A DNA stretch of 33,158 nucleotides, taken from the NCBI GenBank assembly GCA_002707605.1, contig PANK01000001.1:1577416-1610573 (forward strand), read 5' to 3'. The notes under the pieces are model-generated. The model was given only the letters and a program-made list of their open reading frames with translations. It did no database searches and had not been told where the DNA came from. The position numbers and the translations under genes were made by a program. Of the stretch, positions 18,262 through 26,924 are shown in pieces. Position 1 is the first letter of the stretch. Each line of letters begins with the position of its first letter. This DNA is from Hoeflea sp. Its GTDB lineage: Bacteria > Pseudomonadota > Alphaproteobacteria > Rhizobiales > Rhizobiaceae.

Positions 18262-20214
18262 ATGGCGCCGAGCAAGACAGTTGAAGCGACAGAGACGAAC
18301 GCTTTGCCGGTCAGGCGTAGGCAACTGGACATCGTCAAAGCATCACCGCGCTTTGCGCCCGCGGATCCGATGGAAGCGGAAGCGCGCTTTTTCCGGTCCT
18401 GCGGCATCGGCAAACCGCACCTTGCGCGGGCAATCGAAGACGCCAGGAGAAACGGCACCACCATCGAGGCCGAACTGATTGCCGCGCGCCATATCAGACC
18501 GGATATCTATTATCGCTGGCTTGCGGAATGCCTCGGCCTGCCCTTTCTTGAAAAGATCAATCCGCGATCTGTGTTGACCCCGGCTTCGGTCGATATTCTG
18601 CTCGTGCGCGATGGTCCTCTGCGCATTCACGACCGGAGGGGCATTCTGACCGTCATCGTCCCCAGTGCGCGCAGTCTGTCGACCGAGCAACAACGCCTGA
18701 GCCGACGGCCCGAATTGCGCTCGCAGCTTGCTGTCGCTGCCCCTGCCTCAATACGCGCCGCGGTATGGGCCGCGAATGAAACCGCGCGTGCGCGCTTCAC
18801 CACGTCGGCTCTTGACGAGCGGCAAAGAGAGATGAGCGCACGCACCGTACTGACCGGCGCGCAGGGTTTCGTCTTGGCGCTCATGTTCTGCGCCATTATC
18901 GCGGTCGTCATGATCTGGCCCAAAACCACGCTCGTCATCACGCATGTGGCGCTGAGCCTGCTTTTCCTCTCGGTCACTCTTCTGAGGCTGGTCGCTGCGG
19001 CATTGGGAAAGCGCCCGCCCCCGCCTTCTCTCTCACCCCAGGACAAACTGCCGATTTACACCGTCCTCGTTGCGCTGAAGGACGAGGAAGAGACTGCCCA
19101 ACAGCTCGTCCGCTCGCTGCATCGGCTCGACTGGCCAAAATCGCGGCTCGATATCAAGTTCATTTGCGAGCAGGACGACTGGAAAACAATCCACGCCCTC
19201 CGCGCCGCCAATCCGGGTCCGCACTGTGAAATCGTGCGCGTGCCTGATCTGGGGCCGAGAACAAAACCCAAGGCGCTCTCATACGCGATGGCGGGTGCGA
19301 AGGGTGATTATGTGGTGCTCTACGATGCCGAAGACATCCCCTCACCGGGGCAGCTCCGCGAAGCCTATGGCATTTTTCAGGGTTCCGATGGACGCACAGG
19401 TTGCGTTCAGTCGCCGCTCGTTATCGCAAACTACCGCAAGAACTGGCTGACAGCGCTGTTTGCGATCGAATATGCCGGGCTTTTCCGCTCTCTTGTTCCC
19501 TTCATGGGGCGGTTCGACCTGCCGGTGCCGCTTGGAGGTACGTCCAACCATTTTCCGCGCAAAGTGCTCGAGGAAGTCGGAGGGTGGGATCCGTATAACG
19601 TTACGGAAGATGCGGATCTCGGCATGCGGCTCTATCGCGCCGGCTACCGCACCGTTGCGGCCTATCATGCAACGATCGAAACCGCGCCTGAAACGCTCTC
19701 CGTCTGGATCCGTCAGCGCAGCCGCTGGCTCAAGGGGTGGGCGCAAACCTGGCTGATCCTGATGCGCAACCCGCGACGGACGCTTCGCGAAATGGGTTCA
19801 TCCGGCTTCATGCTTTCACAAGCACTCATCGTCGGCATGCTGCTCTCCACCCTTACCCATCCGTTCATGTATGCCCTTATCGGCCTTTACCTCGCGAAGT
19901 CGGCGCAAGGCACCACCTCGTCCTACGGACAGCTCCATTCCGGTCTCTTCATGCTGGATGTGGCGAGCGTGGCAAGCTGTTACACGGCCTTCGCCATCAT
20001 GGGGCTGATGCATATGACGGCAAGGGAGCAGCAGAGGATTTCATCCCGCCATCTGGCCATGCTGCCCGCCTATTGGCTCGCCATGGCATGGGCTGCCTGG
20101 ATCGCAATACTGGAATTGGGCCGCAAGCCCCATCACTGGGCAAAGACGCCACATGCCGTCCATACCGAAAAGCCGGACGGGACGAAGGCGCAGGTAGCCG
20201 CTTCAGGCAGATAA
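18262..20214 (+). CDS. Family 2 glycosyltransferase (membrane, cellulose-synthase-like) with N-terminal GspE/MshEN-like region
   Basis: DAEDIPSPGQLREA, NVTEDADLGMRLYRAGYR, RQRSRWLKGWAQT motifs and several TM helices. Start MAPSKTVEAT at 18262; the ORF-track extension to 17674 lies antisense to the solute-binding gene. Confidence 0.85.
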   Translation: MAPSKTVEATETNALPVRRRQLDIVKASPRFAPADPMEAEARFFRSCGIGKPHLARAIEDARRNGTTIEAELIAARHIRPDIYYRWLAECLGLPFLEKINPRSVLTPASVDILLVRDGPLRIHDRRGILTVIVPSARSLSTEQQRLSRRPELRSQLAVAAPASIRAAVWAANETARARFTTSALDERQREMSARTVLTGAQGFVLALMFCAIIAVVMIWPKTTLVITHVALSLLFLSVTLLRLVAAALGKRPPPPSLSPQDKLPIYTVLVALKDEEETAQQLVRSLHRLDWPKSRLDIKFICEQDDWKTIHALRAANPGPHCEIVRVPDLGPRTKPKALSYAMAGAKGDYVVLYDAEDIPSPGQLREAYGIFQGSDGRTGCVQSPLVIANYRKNWLTALFAIEYAGLFRSLVPFMGRFDLPVPLGGTSNHFPRKVLEEVGGWDPYNVTEDADLGMRLYRAGYRTVAAYHATIETAPETLSVWIRQRSRWLKGWAQTWLILMRNPRRTLREMGSSGFMLSQALIVGMLLSTLTHPFMYALIGLYLAKSAQGTTSSYGQLHSGLFMLDVASVASCYTAFAIMGLMHMTAREQQRISSRHLAMLPAYWLAMAWAAWIAILELGRKPHHWAKTPHAVHTEKPDGTKAQVAASGR

Positions 20215-20220
20215 GGATGC

Positions 20221-20294
20221 TGGAGCGGGTGAAGGGAATCGAACCCTCGTCGTCAGCTTGGGAAGCTGCTGCTCTACCATTGAGCTACACCCGC
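20221..20294 (-). tRNA. tRNA-Gly (anticodon CCC)
   Basis: Reverse complement folds as GCGGGTG-TA-GCTC-AATGGTA-GAGC-A-GCAGC-TTCCCAA-GCTGA-CGAC-GAGGG-TTCGATT-CCCTT-CACCCGC-T-CCA; 7-nt anticodon loop TTCCCAA gives CCC; CCA encoded. Confidence 0.93.
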
Positions 20295-20387
20295 CTTCGC
20301 TGAGATCCATGACCGGCGGATCTGCACAAGTCAAGCACCTGATTGGTTTCAATCAACCCGGCGTCCCGGCGCGGTCGAAAATCAGCG

Positions 20388-22019
20388 TCACGATGTCAGC
20401 CGCACCCGCATGATCTCCTTCTTGATCGACTTGAAGATGCTATCAAGCTGCGTCCGCGAGGGTGCATCGAAGAAATTCAGCGGTCCGGTGGCGCATTTCT
20501 TCAGCATCTCGCCGGTTTGAACATCGGGCTCCTCGAGCCGGATCGTGAATATCTCGATTCCGTCATTCTTGATGTTGCTACACGCCGTCAGCGTCTTGGC
20601 ATCAAGTGCAGTGCCCAGGGTTTCGTTAGTGCCGCTGGTCGCGCCGTTCAACCGGCCGTCAACGAGGTAACCCAGGCTTGTATAGCCGGACTTGAGGCTG
20701 TTGGGCAGCACGCCGAAGGAGTTCGCGCCATCAGTCAGGAAAATCATCGTCTTGACGACATCCTTTGCGGACTTAGGCTGGCCTTCCGTGAACGGCTCAC
20801 CGGGCGAAAGGACGCGCCAACCCCACGTGACTCCGGTCAGCGTGTTGGTCGAGCCGTTGGCATAGAGCTGGTTGACCATCTTCTTGACCTTGTTGGCGTT
20901 GTCGGTCAGCGGCTGAATGGGCTCGATCTCGCAGCCGTAATTCGGCCCCTTCGGATCGGCTTCGTTCGAATAGAGCTGCGAGGGGGAGTTATCCATCGAA
21001 ACTCCACGCCAGGTCTGGACCTCAAGGAGCGACGTCTCCAGCGTGCTGGGATAGGTATAGGTCGCCATCCGGCCGTAGCGTTTGAGACGATTGATCTTGT
21101 CGCCATTGTTAGTGTTTCCGGGAACGACGGGGTTACGATTGTCGCCGAGATAACTGTTCGGATAAGGCCAATCACCCCTGTTGTCCGGTTCGTCGATGGC
21201 GAACATCGGCGTGAACAGGCTCGAGGGATCGGACGCCACGGGCGGGGTATCCTCCGTGTCATGATTGCCCTTGGCGCTTGCCTGGCGGGTTTCCACGCAT
21301 CCCTTCCAATCCTGCCCCAGATGGTGGAAGAGCGCGAAACGGCTCATCCCCTGAGGCAGGTCCGACTGGGTAATTGGCGCGCGCGCATCCACATCCAGCC
21401 AGGAGGCTCCCCGTTTGGTTACCAAGCCGATATTGTTGATTACAGGACCGTATTGAGAGCCGACATTGACGAAGCCCGCATAAGGCACGACCCCATACTT
21501 GATGGTTCCGGCGGGAAGGTTTTCCTTTGCGATATCGTCGATCATGCCGGTCACGGCTGCCTGCAGGGCCATCAGCTTGCCGCCTGCCATCGAGCCAGTC
21601 GTATCGAGCACGAAGACGATCTCGTACTTGATGGCGGAGTAAGTGGCACGTGAGACTGCGGCAACATCAACCATCGGCGCGCCGAAAACGCCACCGAAAC
21701 TGGTTGGATAATCCGTCTCCCCGGAAATCTCGACAGTATCATCGCTGATGATCCTGGCCTTCACCTGGAGAGCGAGCTCGGGATAATTCGCCGCAACAAA
21801 CTGCTTTGCAATCTCGAGTGCCTGTTCCTGCGTGAGGTTCTTCGGGCCTTCTCGTGTCACGGCGAGGGCAGCCGCATCCAACGCCTCCTGGATGCTGGAT
21901 TTCTGCCGACTGAGATTGATGTAGTCGACTGCCAGACCGCCACCGATCAGCAAGGGGACAGCCAGAATTCCAAACATCATGGCAAAATTGCCGTTACGGT
22001 CCGCCCAGAAGCGCTTCAT
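20388..22019 (-). CDS. TadG-like protein with TadE/TadG N-terminal TM and von Willebrand factor A domain
   Basis: MKRFWADRNGNFAMMFGILAVPLLIGGGLAVDYINLSRQKSSIQEALDAAALA; MIDAS-like VFVLDTTGSM and IFLTDGANS. Start at 22019 preferred (ORF track starts at 22109). Confidence 0.82.
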   Translation of the reverse strand: MKRFWADRNGNFAMMFGILAVPLLIGGGLAVDYINLSRQKSSIQEALDAAALAVTREGPKNLTQEQALEIAKQFVAANYPELALQVKARIISDDTVEISGETDYPTSFGGVFGAPMVDVAAVSRATYSAIKYEIVFVLDTTGSMAGGKLMALQAAVTGMIDDIAKENLPAGTIKYGVVPYAGFVNVGSQYGPVINNIGLVTKRGASWLDVDARAPITQSDLPQGMSRFALFHHLGQDWKGCVETRQASAKGNHDTEDTPPVASDPSSLFTPMFAIDEPDNRGDWPYPNSYLGDNRNPVVPGNTNNGDKINRLKRYGRMATYTYPSTLETSLLEVQTWRGVSMDNSPSQLYSNEADPKGPNYGCEIEPIQPLTDNANKVKKMVNQLYANGSTNTLTGVTWGWRVLSPGEPFTEGQPKSAKDVVKTMIFLTDGANSFGVLPNSLKSGYTSLGYLVDGRLNGATSGTNETLGTALDAKTLTACSNIKNDGIEIFTIRLEEPDVQTGEMLKKCATGPLNFFDAPSRTQLDSIFKSIKKEIMRVRLTS

Positions 22020-22173
22020 GCATGCCATTGCCACATTCCCCCAACCGCTCAGGAAGGCCTCACCTCCTGATTTTGACCAGGGCAGACTACGCGCAATGAT
22101 TTGCGCCACCGTTAAATCAACTGGTTAATATTTGTATATCTGGATTTACAGATTGCTTGAAAAGCATCACCTG

Positions 22174-23274
22174 CTATTCGGGCGCGCGGAAATGCTTCGA
22201 GAGCTTGAGCCCCTGCGCCTGATAGTTCGATGCGAGGCTCTCGCCATACAGCCGCTGCGGAAGCGTCAACATGCGCTCATAGACCAGACGTCCGACGATC
22301 TGCCCATGCTCAAGAATGAAGGGGACTTCATGCGAGCGCACTTCGAGGACCGCGCGGCTTCCCGTGCCGCCTACGCCGGCATGGCCGAAGCCGGGGTCGA
22401 AGAAGCCGGCATAGTGAACGCGGAATTCGCCCACCAGCGGATCGAAGGGCGTCATCTCGGCGGCGTGCATGGGCGGCACGTGGACCGCCTCACGCGAGAC
22501 GAGAATGTAGAATTCGTCGGGATCGAGAATGAGATCGGCCGAGCCGCGATTGTAGATCGGCTCCCAGAAATCGTCGATGTCGTATTCGGCCTTGCGATCG
22601 ACATTGACGACGGCCGTGTGGTGTTTGCCGCGGTAGCCGACGAGGCTGCCCTTGCCGCTGCCCTCGAGGTCGATCGACAGGGCGATGCCGCCGCCTGAGA
22701 CATTCGGATTGTCGGCGGCGACGAGGGTCTCGCTTTCGTGAAGCACGCGCAACTCGTTCTCGCCAAGCTGGCTCGTGCCCTGCCGGAAACGGATCTGCGA
22801 CAGACGCGAACCGGTCTTCACCACGATCGGGAAGGTGCGCGGGCTGATTTCCAACCAGAGGGGCCCCTCGTAACCGAGCGGGATCTGGTCGAATTCCTGA
22901 CCGTGATCGGTGAGCACGCGCGTGAAGATGTCGAGGCGCCCAGTCGAACTCTTCGGATTGGTGGAGGCCGAGACCATCTCCGGCAGGTTCAGACTTTCCA
23001 GAAGCGGCACCATGTAAACACAGCCGGTCTCCAGAACCGCGCCTTCGCTCAGCTCGAACTCATGAAGCTTGAGACGGTCGAGCTTGTCCTTCACCGTATG
23101 GCCTGGTCCAGGCAGAAAGCTTGCGCGGACGCGATAGGCCAACGCGCCCAGCCTCAGATCGAGGCTCGCGGGCTGGATCTGATCATCGTCGAAAGCTTTG
23201 CCTGTGAGGATCGCGCCGTTGGCGTGAAGGTCGGCAATGGCGCTGTCGGCAAGAATTCCGGTTGTGGGCTGCAT
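22174..23274 (-). CDS. dcd: 2'-deoxycytidine 5'-triphosphate deaminase, long form (~366 aa)
   Basis: MQPTTGILADSAIADLHANGAILTGKAFDDDQIQPASLDLRLGALAYRVRASFLPG...; start at 23274, since the longer ORF start runs into the riboswitch region. Confidence 0.85.
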   Translation of the reverse strand: MQPTTGILADSAIADLHANGAILTGKAFDDDQIQPASLDLRLGALAYRVRASFLPGPGHTVKDKLDRLKLHEFELSEGAVLETGCVYMVPLLESLNLPEMVSASTNPKSSTGRLDIFTRVLTDHGQEFDQIPLGYEGPLWLEISPRTFPIVVKTGSRLSQIRFRQGTSQLGENELRVLHESETLVAADNPNVSGGGIALSIDLEGSGKGSLVGYRGKHHTAVVNVDRKAEYDIDDFWEPIYNRGSADLILDPDEFYILVSREAVHVPPMHAAEMTPFDPLVGEFRVHYAGFFDPGFGHAGVGGTGSRAVLEVRSHEVPFILEHGQIVGRLVYERMLTLPQRLYGESLASNYQAQGLKLSKHFRAPE

Positions 23275-23354
23275 ATCGTTCTCCGGGACTTGCCTCTTCA
23301 TGACAATGGGCGGGAATTGACGCAAGCCGGGGAACGGGGTAAAAGCCCGCTTAT

Positions 23355-23415
23355 CCCGTGGTGATTTGGCCGACCGGCTTGCAGCCACGTAAAACAAGTT
23401 GCTAAAAGGTCGGGT
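23355..23415 (+). ncRNA. SAM-II riboswitch (metA motif) aptamer upstream of metZ
   Basis: CCCGTGGTGATTTGGCCGACCGGCTTGCAGCCACGTAAAACAAGTTGCTAAAAGGTCGGG matches the SAM-II consensus; P1 CGTGG (23357-23361)/CCACG (23385-23389); pseudoknot CCGACC (23370-23375)/GGTCGG (23409-23414). Confidence 0.93.
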
Positions 23416-23424
23416 GTCTGTGTC

Positions 23425-23457
23425 ACCGGCTTTGCAACTTTGCGGGCCGGTTTTTTT
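23425..23457 (+). terminator. Intrinsic terminator between SAM-II aptamer and metZ (expression platform)
   Basis: ACCGGC (23425-23430) / GCCGGT (23446-23451) stem followed by a T7 run ending at 23457; start codon is 23476. Confidence 0.75.
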
Positions 23458-23475
23458 GTTGGATTAAGACAGACA

Positions 23476-24660
23476 ATGACGAACACACGCAAATTGAGAC
23501 CCGCCACCCAGCTTGTTCACGGTGGTATCAACCGCAGCCAGTTCGGCGAAACCTCGGAAGCGCTCTTTCTCACGCAGGGTTTTGTCTATGACAGCTCGGA
23601 AGCCGCCGAAGCGCGTTTCAAGGGCGAGGAACCGGGCTTCATCTACTCCCGCTACGCCAATCCGACCACGGACATGTTCGAAAAGCGCATGTGCATGCTC
23701 GAAGGCGCGGAAGATGCGCGGGCGACGGCCTCGGGCATGGCAGCGGTTACGGCAGCCCTTCTCTGCCAGCTCAAGGCGGGCGATCACGTCGTCTCCGCGC
23801 GTGCCCTGTTCGGCTCGTGCCGCTGGGTAGTCGAACAGCTGATGCCTAAATACGGGATCGAGACCACTTTCGTGGATGGTCGCGACCTTTCGGCCTGGGA
23901 AAAGGCCGTGCGCCCGAACACCAAGGTCTTCTTCCTCGAAAGCCCGACCAACCCGACGCTGGAAGTGGTCGACATCGCAGCCGTTGCCCGGCTTGCCGAC
24001 CAAGCCGGCGCAAAGCTCGTGGTCGACAACGTATTCGCCACGCCGATCCTGCAGAAACCGCTGGAACTCGGCGCTCATGTGGTCGCCTACTCGGCCACCA
24101 AGCACATCGACGGCCAGGGGCGCTGTCTCGGCGGCGTGGTTTTGTCCGACAAGGACTGGATCGACGAACACCTGCATGACTATTTCCGCCATACCGGTCC
24201 GGGCATGTCGCCGTTTAATGCCTGGGTGCTGATGAAGGGTCTCGAAACCCTGCCGCTGCGCGTGGGCCAGCAGACCGCCAGTGCAGGCAAGATCGCCGAC
24301 TTCCTCGCCGACCGCGCGGAGGTCGCCCGCGTCATCTATCCGGGGCGCGACGACCATCCGCAAGCCGATATCTGCAAGAAGCAGATGGCGGGCGGATCGA
24401 CCATGGTCGCCTTCGAATTCAATGGCGGCAAGGATGCAGCCTTCCGTTTCCAGAACGCGCTCGAGATCATCCGGATTTCCAACAATCTCGGTGATGCCAA
24501 GAGCCTGATCACCCATCCGGCGACAACCACGCACAAGAACCTCACCGACGAAGCCCGTGCGGAACTCTCCATCGGTGACGGACTCGTGCGCATGTCGGTC
24601 GGAATCGAAGATGCCCAAGATCTGATCGAGGACATCGACAACGCGCTGTCAGCTATCTGA
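23476..24660 (+). CDS. metZ: O-succinylhomoserine sulfhydrylase
   Basis: Cys/Met PLP-enzyme motifs (MTNTRKLRPATQLVHGGINRSQFGETSEALFLTQGFVYDS..., YSATKHIDGQGRCLGGVVL); start at 23476, after a SAM-II riboswitch. Confidence 0.92.
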   Translation: MTNTRKLRPATQLVHGGINRSQFGETSEALFLTQGFVYDSSEAAEARFKGEEPGFIYSRYANPTTDMFEKRMCMLEGAEDARATASGMAAVTAALLCQLKAGDHVVSARALFGSCRWVVEQLMPKYGIETTFVDGRDLSAWEKAVRPNTKVFFLESPTNPTLEVVDIAAVARLADQAGAKLVVDNVFATPILQKPLELGAHVVAYSATKHIDGQGRCLGGVVLSDKDWIDEHLHDYFRHTGPGMSPFNAWVLMKGLETLPLRVGQQTASAGKIADFLADRAEVARVIYPGRDDHPQADICKKQMAGGSTMVAFEFNGGKDAAFRFQNALEIIRISNNLGDAKSLITHPATTTHKNLTDEARAELSIGDGLVRMSVGIEDAQDLIEDIDNALSAI

Positions 24661-25272
24661 GCGTTCCGTCCCGAAGATCCGGCGCGCCAAAACCAGACGC
24701 GAGACGGCCGTATAGAAACAGATCACCGCGAAAATTGTCGCGGTGATCGCAAATCCCGCGGGCCAGAGACAGAAGACGGCAAAGGCCAGATAAGTTTCCG
24801 TGGCCTCAGCCAATCCGGTAGTGAAATAGATCGCTTTCGCCCCACGCTGGTCCGTCATCTCCCCGCGTTTTTCCGCGATGATCGCATAGGCGAGAAAGCT
24901 CGCACCGTTCACATAGAACGAGAGCAGCAACAGCCCGCCTGCCATGCCGTTTGCCACCGGATCGAGCAGGATGAAGGCCAGCGGAATGATGCCGTAAAAG
25001 GCAAAATCCAGCACGATATCGATGAGCCCGCCGAAATCGGTCGATCCCACCTGCCGCGCGACTGCGCCATCGAGCCCGTCGCCGAGTCGGCTCAGCAAGA
25101 GAAGCGCCAGCCCCCACCATGTATGACCGGCGGCAATTGCGGCGGCGGCAGCCAAACCGAGTGCGAAAGCGGCATAGGTGATCCCGTTCGCCGTCACGCC
25201 GGCACCAGCCAAGCGTCTCCCGGCTTCTGTGAGAAGGGGATCAATCCGTCGTTTCAATTGTCCATCAAGCAT
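24649..25272 (-). CDS. CDP-alcohol phosphatidyltransferase family protein
   Basis: Motif variant DGLDGAVARQVGSTDFGGLIDIVLDF (DGxDGxxAR...GxxxDxxxD) and several TM helices. Confidence 0.88.
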   Translation of the reverse strand: MLDGQLKRRIDPLLTEAGRRLAGAGVTANGITYAAFALGLAAAAAIAAGHTWWGLALLLLSRLGDGLDGAVARQVGSTDFGGLIDIVLDFAFYGIIPLAFILLDPVANGMAGGLLLLSFYVNGASFLAYAIIAEKRGEMTDQRGAKAIYFTTGLAEATETYLAFAVFCLWPAGFAITATIFAVICFYTAVSRLVLARRIFGTERSDS

Positions 25273-25435
25273 GCGGGTCTCTGTAAATCGGCCATGATTA
25301 ACCGATAGCGTTATCCATGATCACACGCGATTCAACTTCTCGCGCCCGAAACGCTCCAGAATGCTTGCTTCCAGTGGTTCTGCCCGCTACGTCAGTGGTT
25401 TAGTAAATGCGGCGTTAATTTTCCCGGAGACGATC

Positions 25436-25828
25436 ATGTACCGCGCGGTCACACGCGGCATCGAGGTTACAGTCGAGCCCTACTATCTCGAAGAGCAGTC
25501 TGATCCGGACGAGAACCGCCACGTCTGGGGTTACCGCATCGTGATTGCCAACAATTCCGCGACCGGGGTGCAACTGCGCAGCCGCTACTGGAAAATCACG
25601 GACGAGAATGGCGTTGTTGATGAAGTGCGCGGCGACGGCGTCGTCGGCGAGCAGCCGATCCTCGGGCCGGGCGATACCTATGAATACTCTTCCGGCTGCC
25701 CGCTCGATGCGCCATCCGGCGTGATGGTCGGCAGCTACCAGATGCAGAGCGATGACGGCGAACTCTTCGACGTGGAGATCCCGGCTTTTTCACTCGACAT
25801 GCCGGGCCTCATCCGCACGCTGAACTGA
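25436..25828 (+). CDS. apaG: Co2+/Mg2+ efflux protein ApaG
   Basis: [59 protein letters not shown]...[20 protein letters not shown]. Confidence 0.93.
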   Translation: MYRAVTRGIEVTVEPYYLEEQSDPDENRHVWGYRIVIANNSATGVQLRSRYWKITDENGVVDEVRGDGVVGEQPILGPGDTYEYSSGCPLDAPSGVMVGSYQMQSDDGELFDVEIPAFSLDMPGLIRTLN

Positions 25829-25911
25829 CGCAGTTGTGTTAGGCCGGAAAAGCACAGGGGAGCCGAAGCTCCCCTGATCAGTCTGGTCTTGCGAAGCGCC
25901 GCGGGCTGGGA

Positions 25912-26907
25912 CTACTCCGCGCCGAATTCCTTCGGGTCGAAGAGATAGGCCGTCGAGCAGAACTCGCAGACGACCGAGATATGGTCGTCCTGGATCGTTT
26001 CCTGAATTTCCTCGGCAGACAAACCGTTGAGCACGTCGGCGAGCTTTTCGCGCGAGCAGGAGCACTTGTCCGCCACTTCCGAGGGCGGGAAGACGCGCAC
26101 GCCGTGCTCGTTGAACAGGCGAAACAGCAGCCGCTCCGAACCGACGTCGGGATCGGTGAGCTCGTCGGCCTCGATGGTCTCGGCGAGCGCACGGGCTTCC
26201 GTCCAGGCGTCGTCCTCACCGCGCTCCGGCATATCGGCGTCCTCGGGCACATCACCGCCCGGTAGATCGGGCTGACGCATACGCTCGGGCGCTTCGGGCA
26301 GGAACTGGATGACCATGCCGCCGGCGCGCCAGGACTTGGTCTGGTGGCCTTCGGCATTCGGACGATACAGTTCGGCAACCGCCATCTTCAGTGCGGTCGG
26401 GATCTGCTCGGACTGACGGAAATAGGTTTCGGCCATTTCCGACAACGAACTGCCATCCATTTCCACGATGCCCTGATAGCGCTGCATCATCGAGCCCTGG
26501 TCGATCGTAAAGGCGAGGATACCCTTGCCGAGCAATTCCTGCGGCGAGGTCTGCTTGGCATCGATGGCCGCCTGCAGCCGCTCCTCGTCGAAGCGGGCAT
26601 AGGCGCGCACATCGCCGGGCGTCTTGAAGTCGGCGACGATGAAGTCGATCGGGCCGTCACCCTTGGTCTGGGCGATCAGCTTGCCCTCGAACTTGAGGGA
26701 GGTACCGAGCAGCACTGTGAGCGTAATGAGTTCGGCGAGCAGGCGCGCGACCGGTTCCGGGTAATCGTGGCGTCCGAGAATGGTATCGAGCAGCGGGCCG
26801 AGCTGGACGGCGCGACCGCGCACATCGAGGCCTTCCACTGCGAATGGAACCACGTGATCGTCACCGGCGAAACCGATGTCGCCGAGGTTGAGATTAGTAT
26901 CCGTCAT
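25912..26907 (-). CDS. hslO: Hsp33 family redox-regulated chaperone
   Basis: Hsp33 fold sequence with C-terminal CSC...CEFC zinc/thiol motif; start MTDTNLNLGDIGFAGDD at 26907. Confidence 0.92.
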   Translation of the reverse strand: MTDTNLNLGDIGFAGDDHVVPFAVEGLDVRGRAVQLGPLLDTILGRHDYPEPVARLLAELITLTVLLGTSLKFEGKLIAQTKGDGPIDFIVADFKTPGDVRAYARFDEERLQAAIDAKQTSPQELLGKGILAFTIDQGSMMQRYQGIVEMDGSSLSEMAETYFRQSEQIPTALKMAVAELYRPNAEGHQTKSWRAGGMVIQFLPEAPERMRQPDLPGGDVPEDADMPERGEDDAWTEARALAETIEADELTDPDVGSERLLFRLFNEHGVRVFPPSEVADKCSCSREKLADVLNGLSAEEIQETIQDDHISVVCEFCSTAYLFDPKEFGAE

Positions 26908-26924
26908 TTTGATCCGTTCCGGTC

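Noticed and set aside
20221-20294. tRNA-Gly as integration site of a mobile element
   Set aside because: No integrase, no duplicated tRNA 3' end seen, and flanking genes look like normal chromosomal genes.
22116-22133. TTAA...TTAA pair upstream of the TadG-like gene as a CtrA box
   Set aside because: Spacing is 9 nt rather than the required 7.
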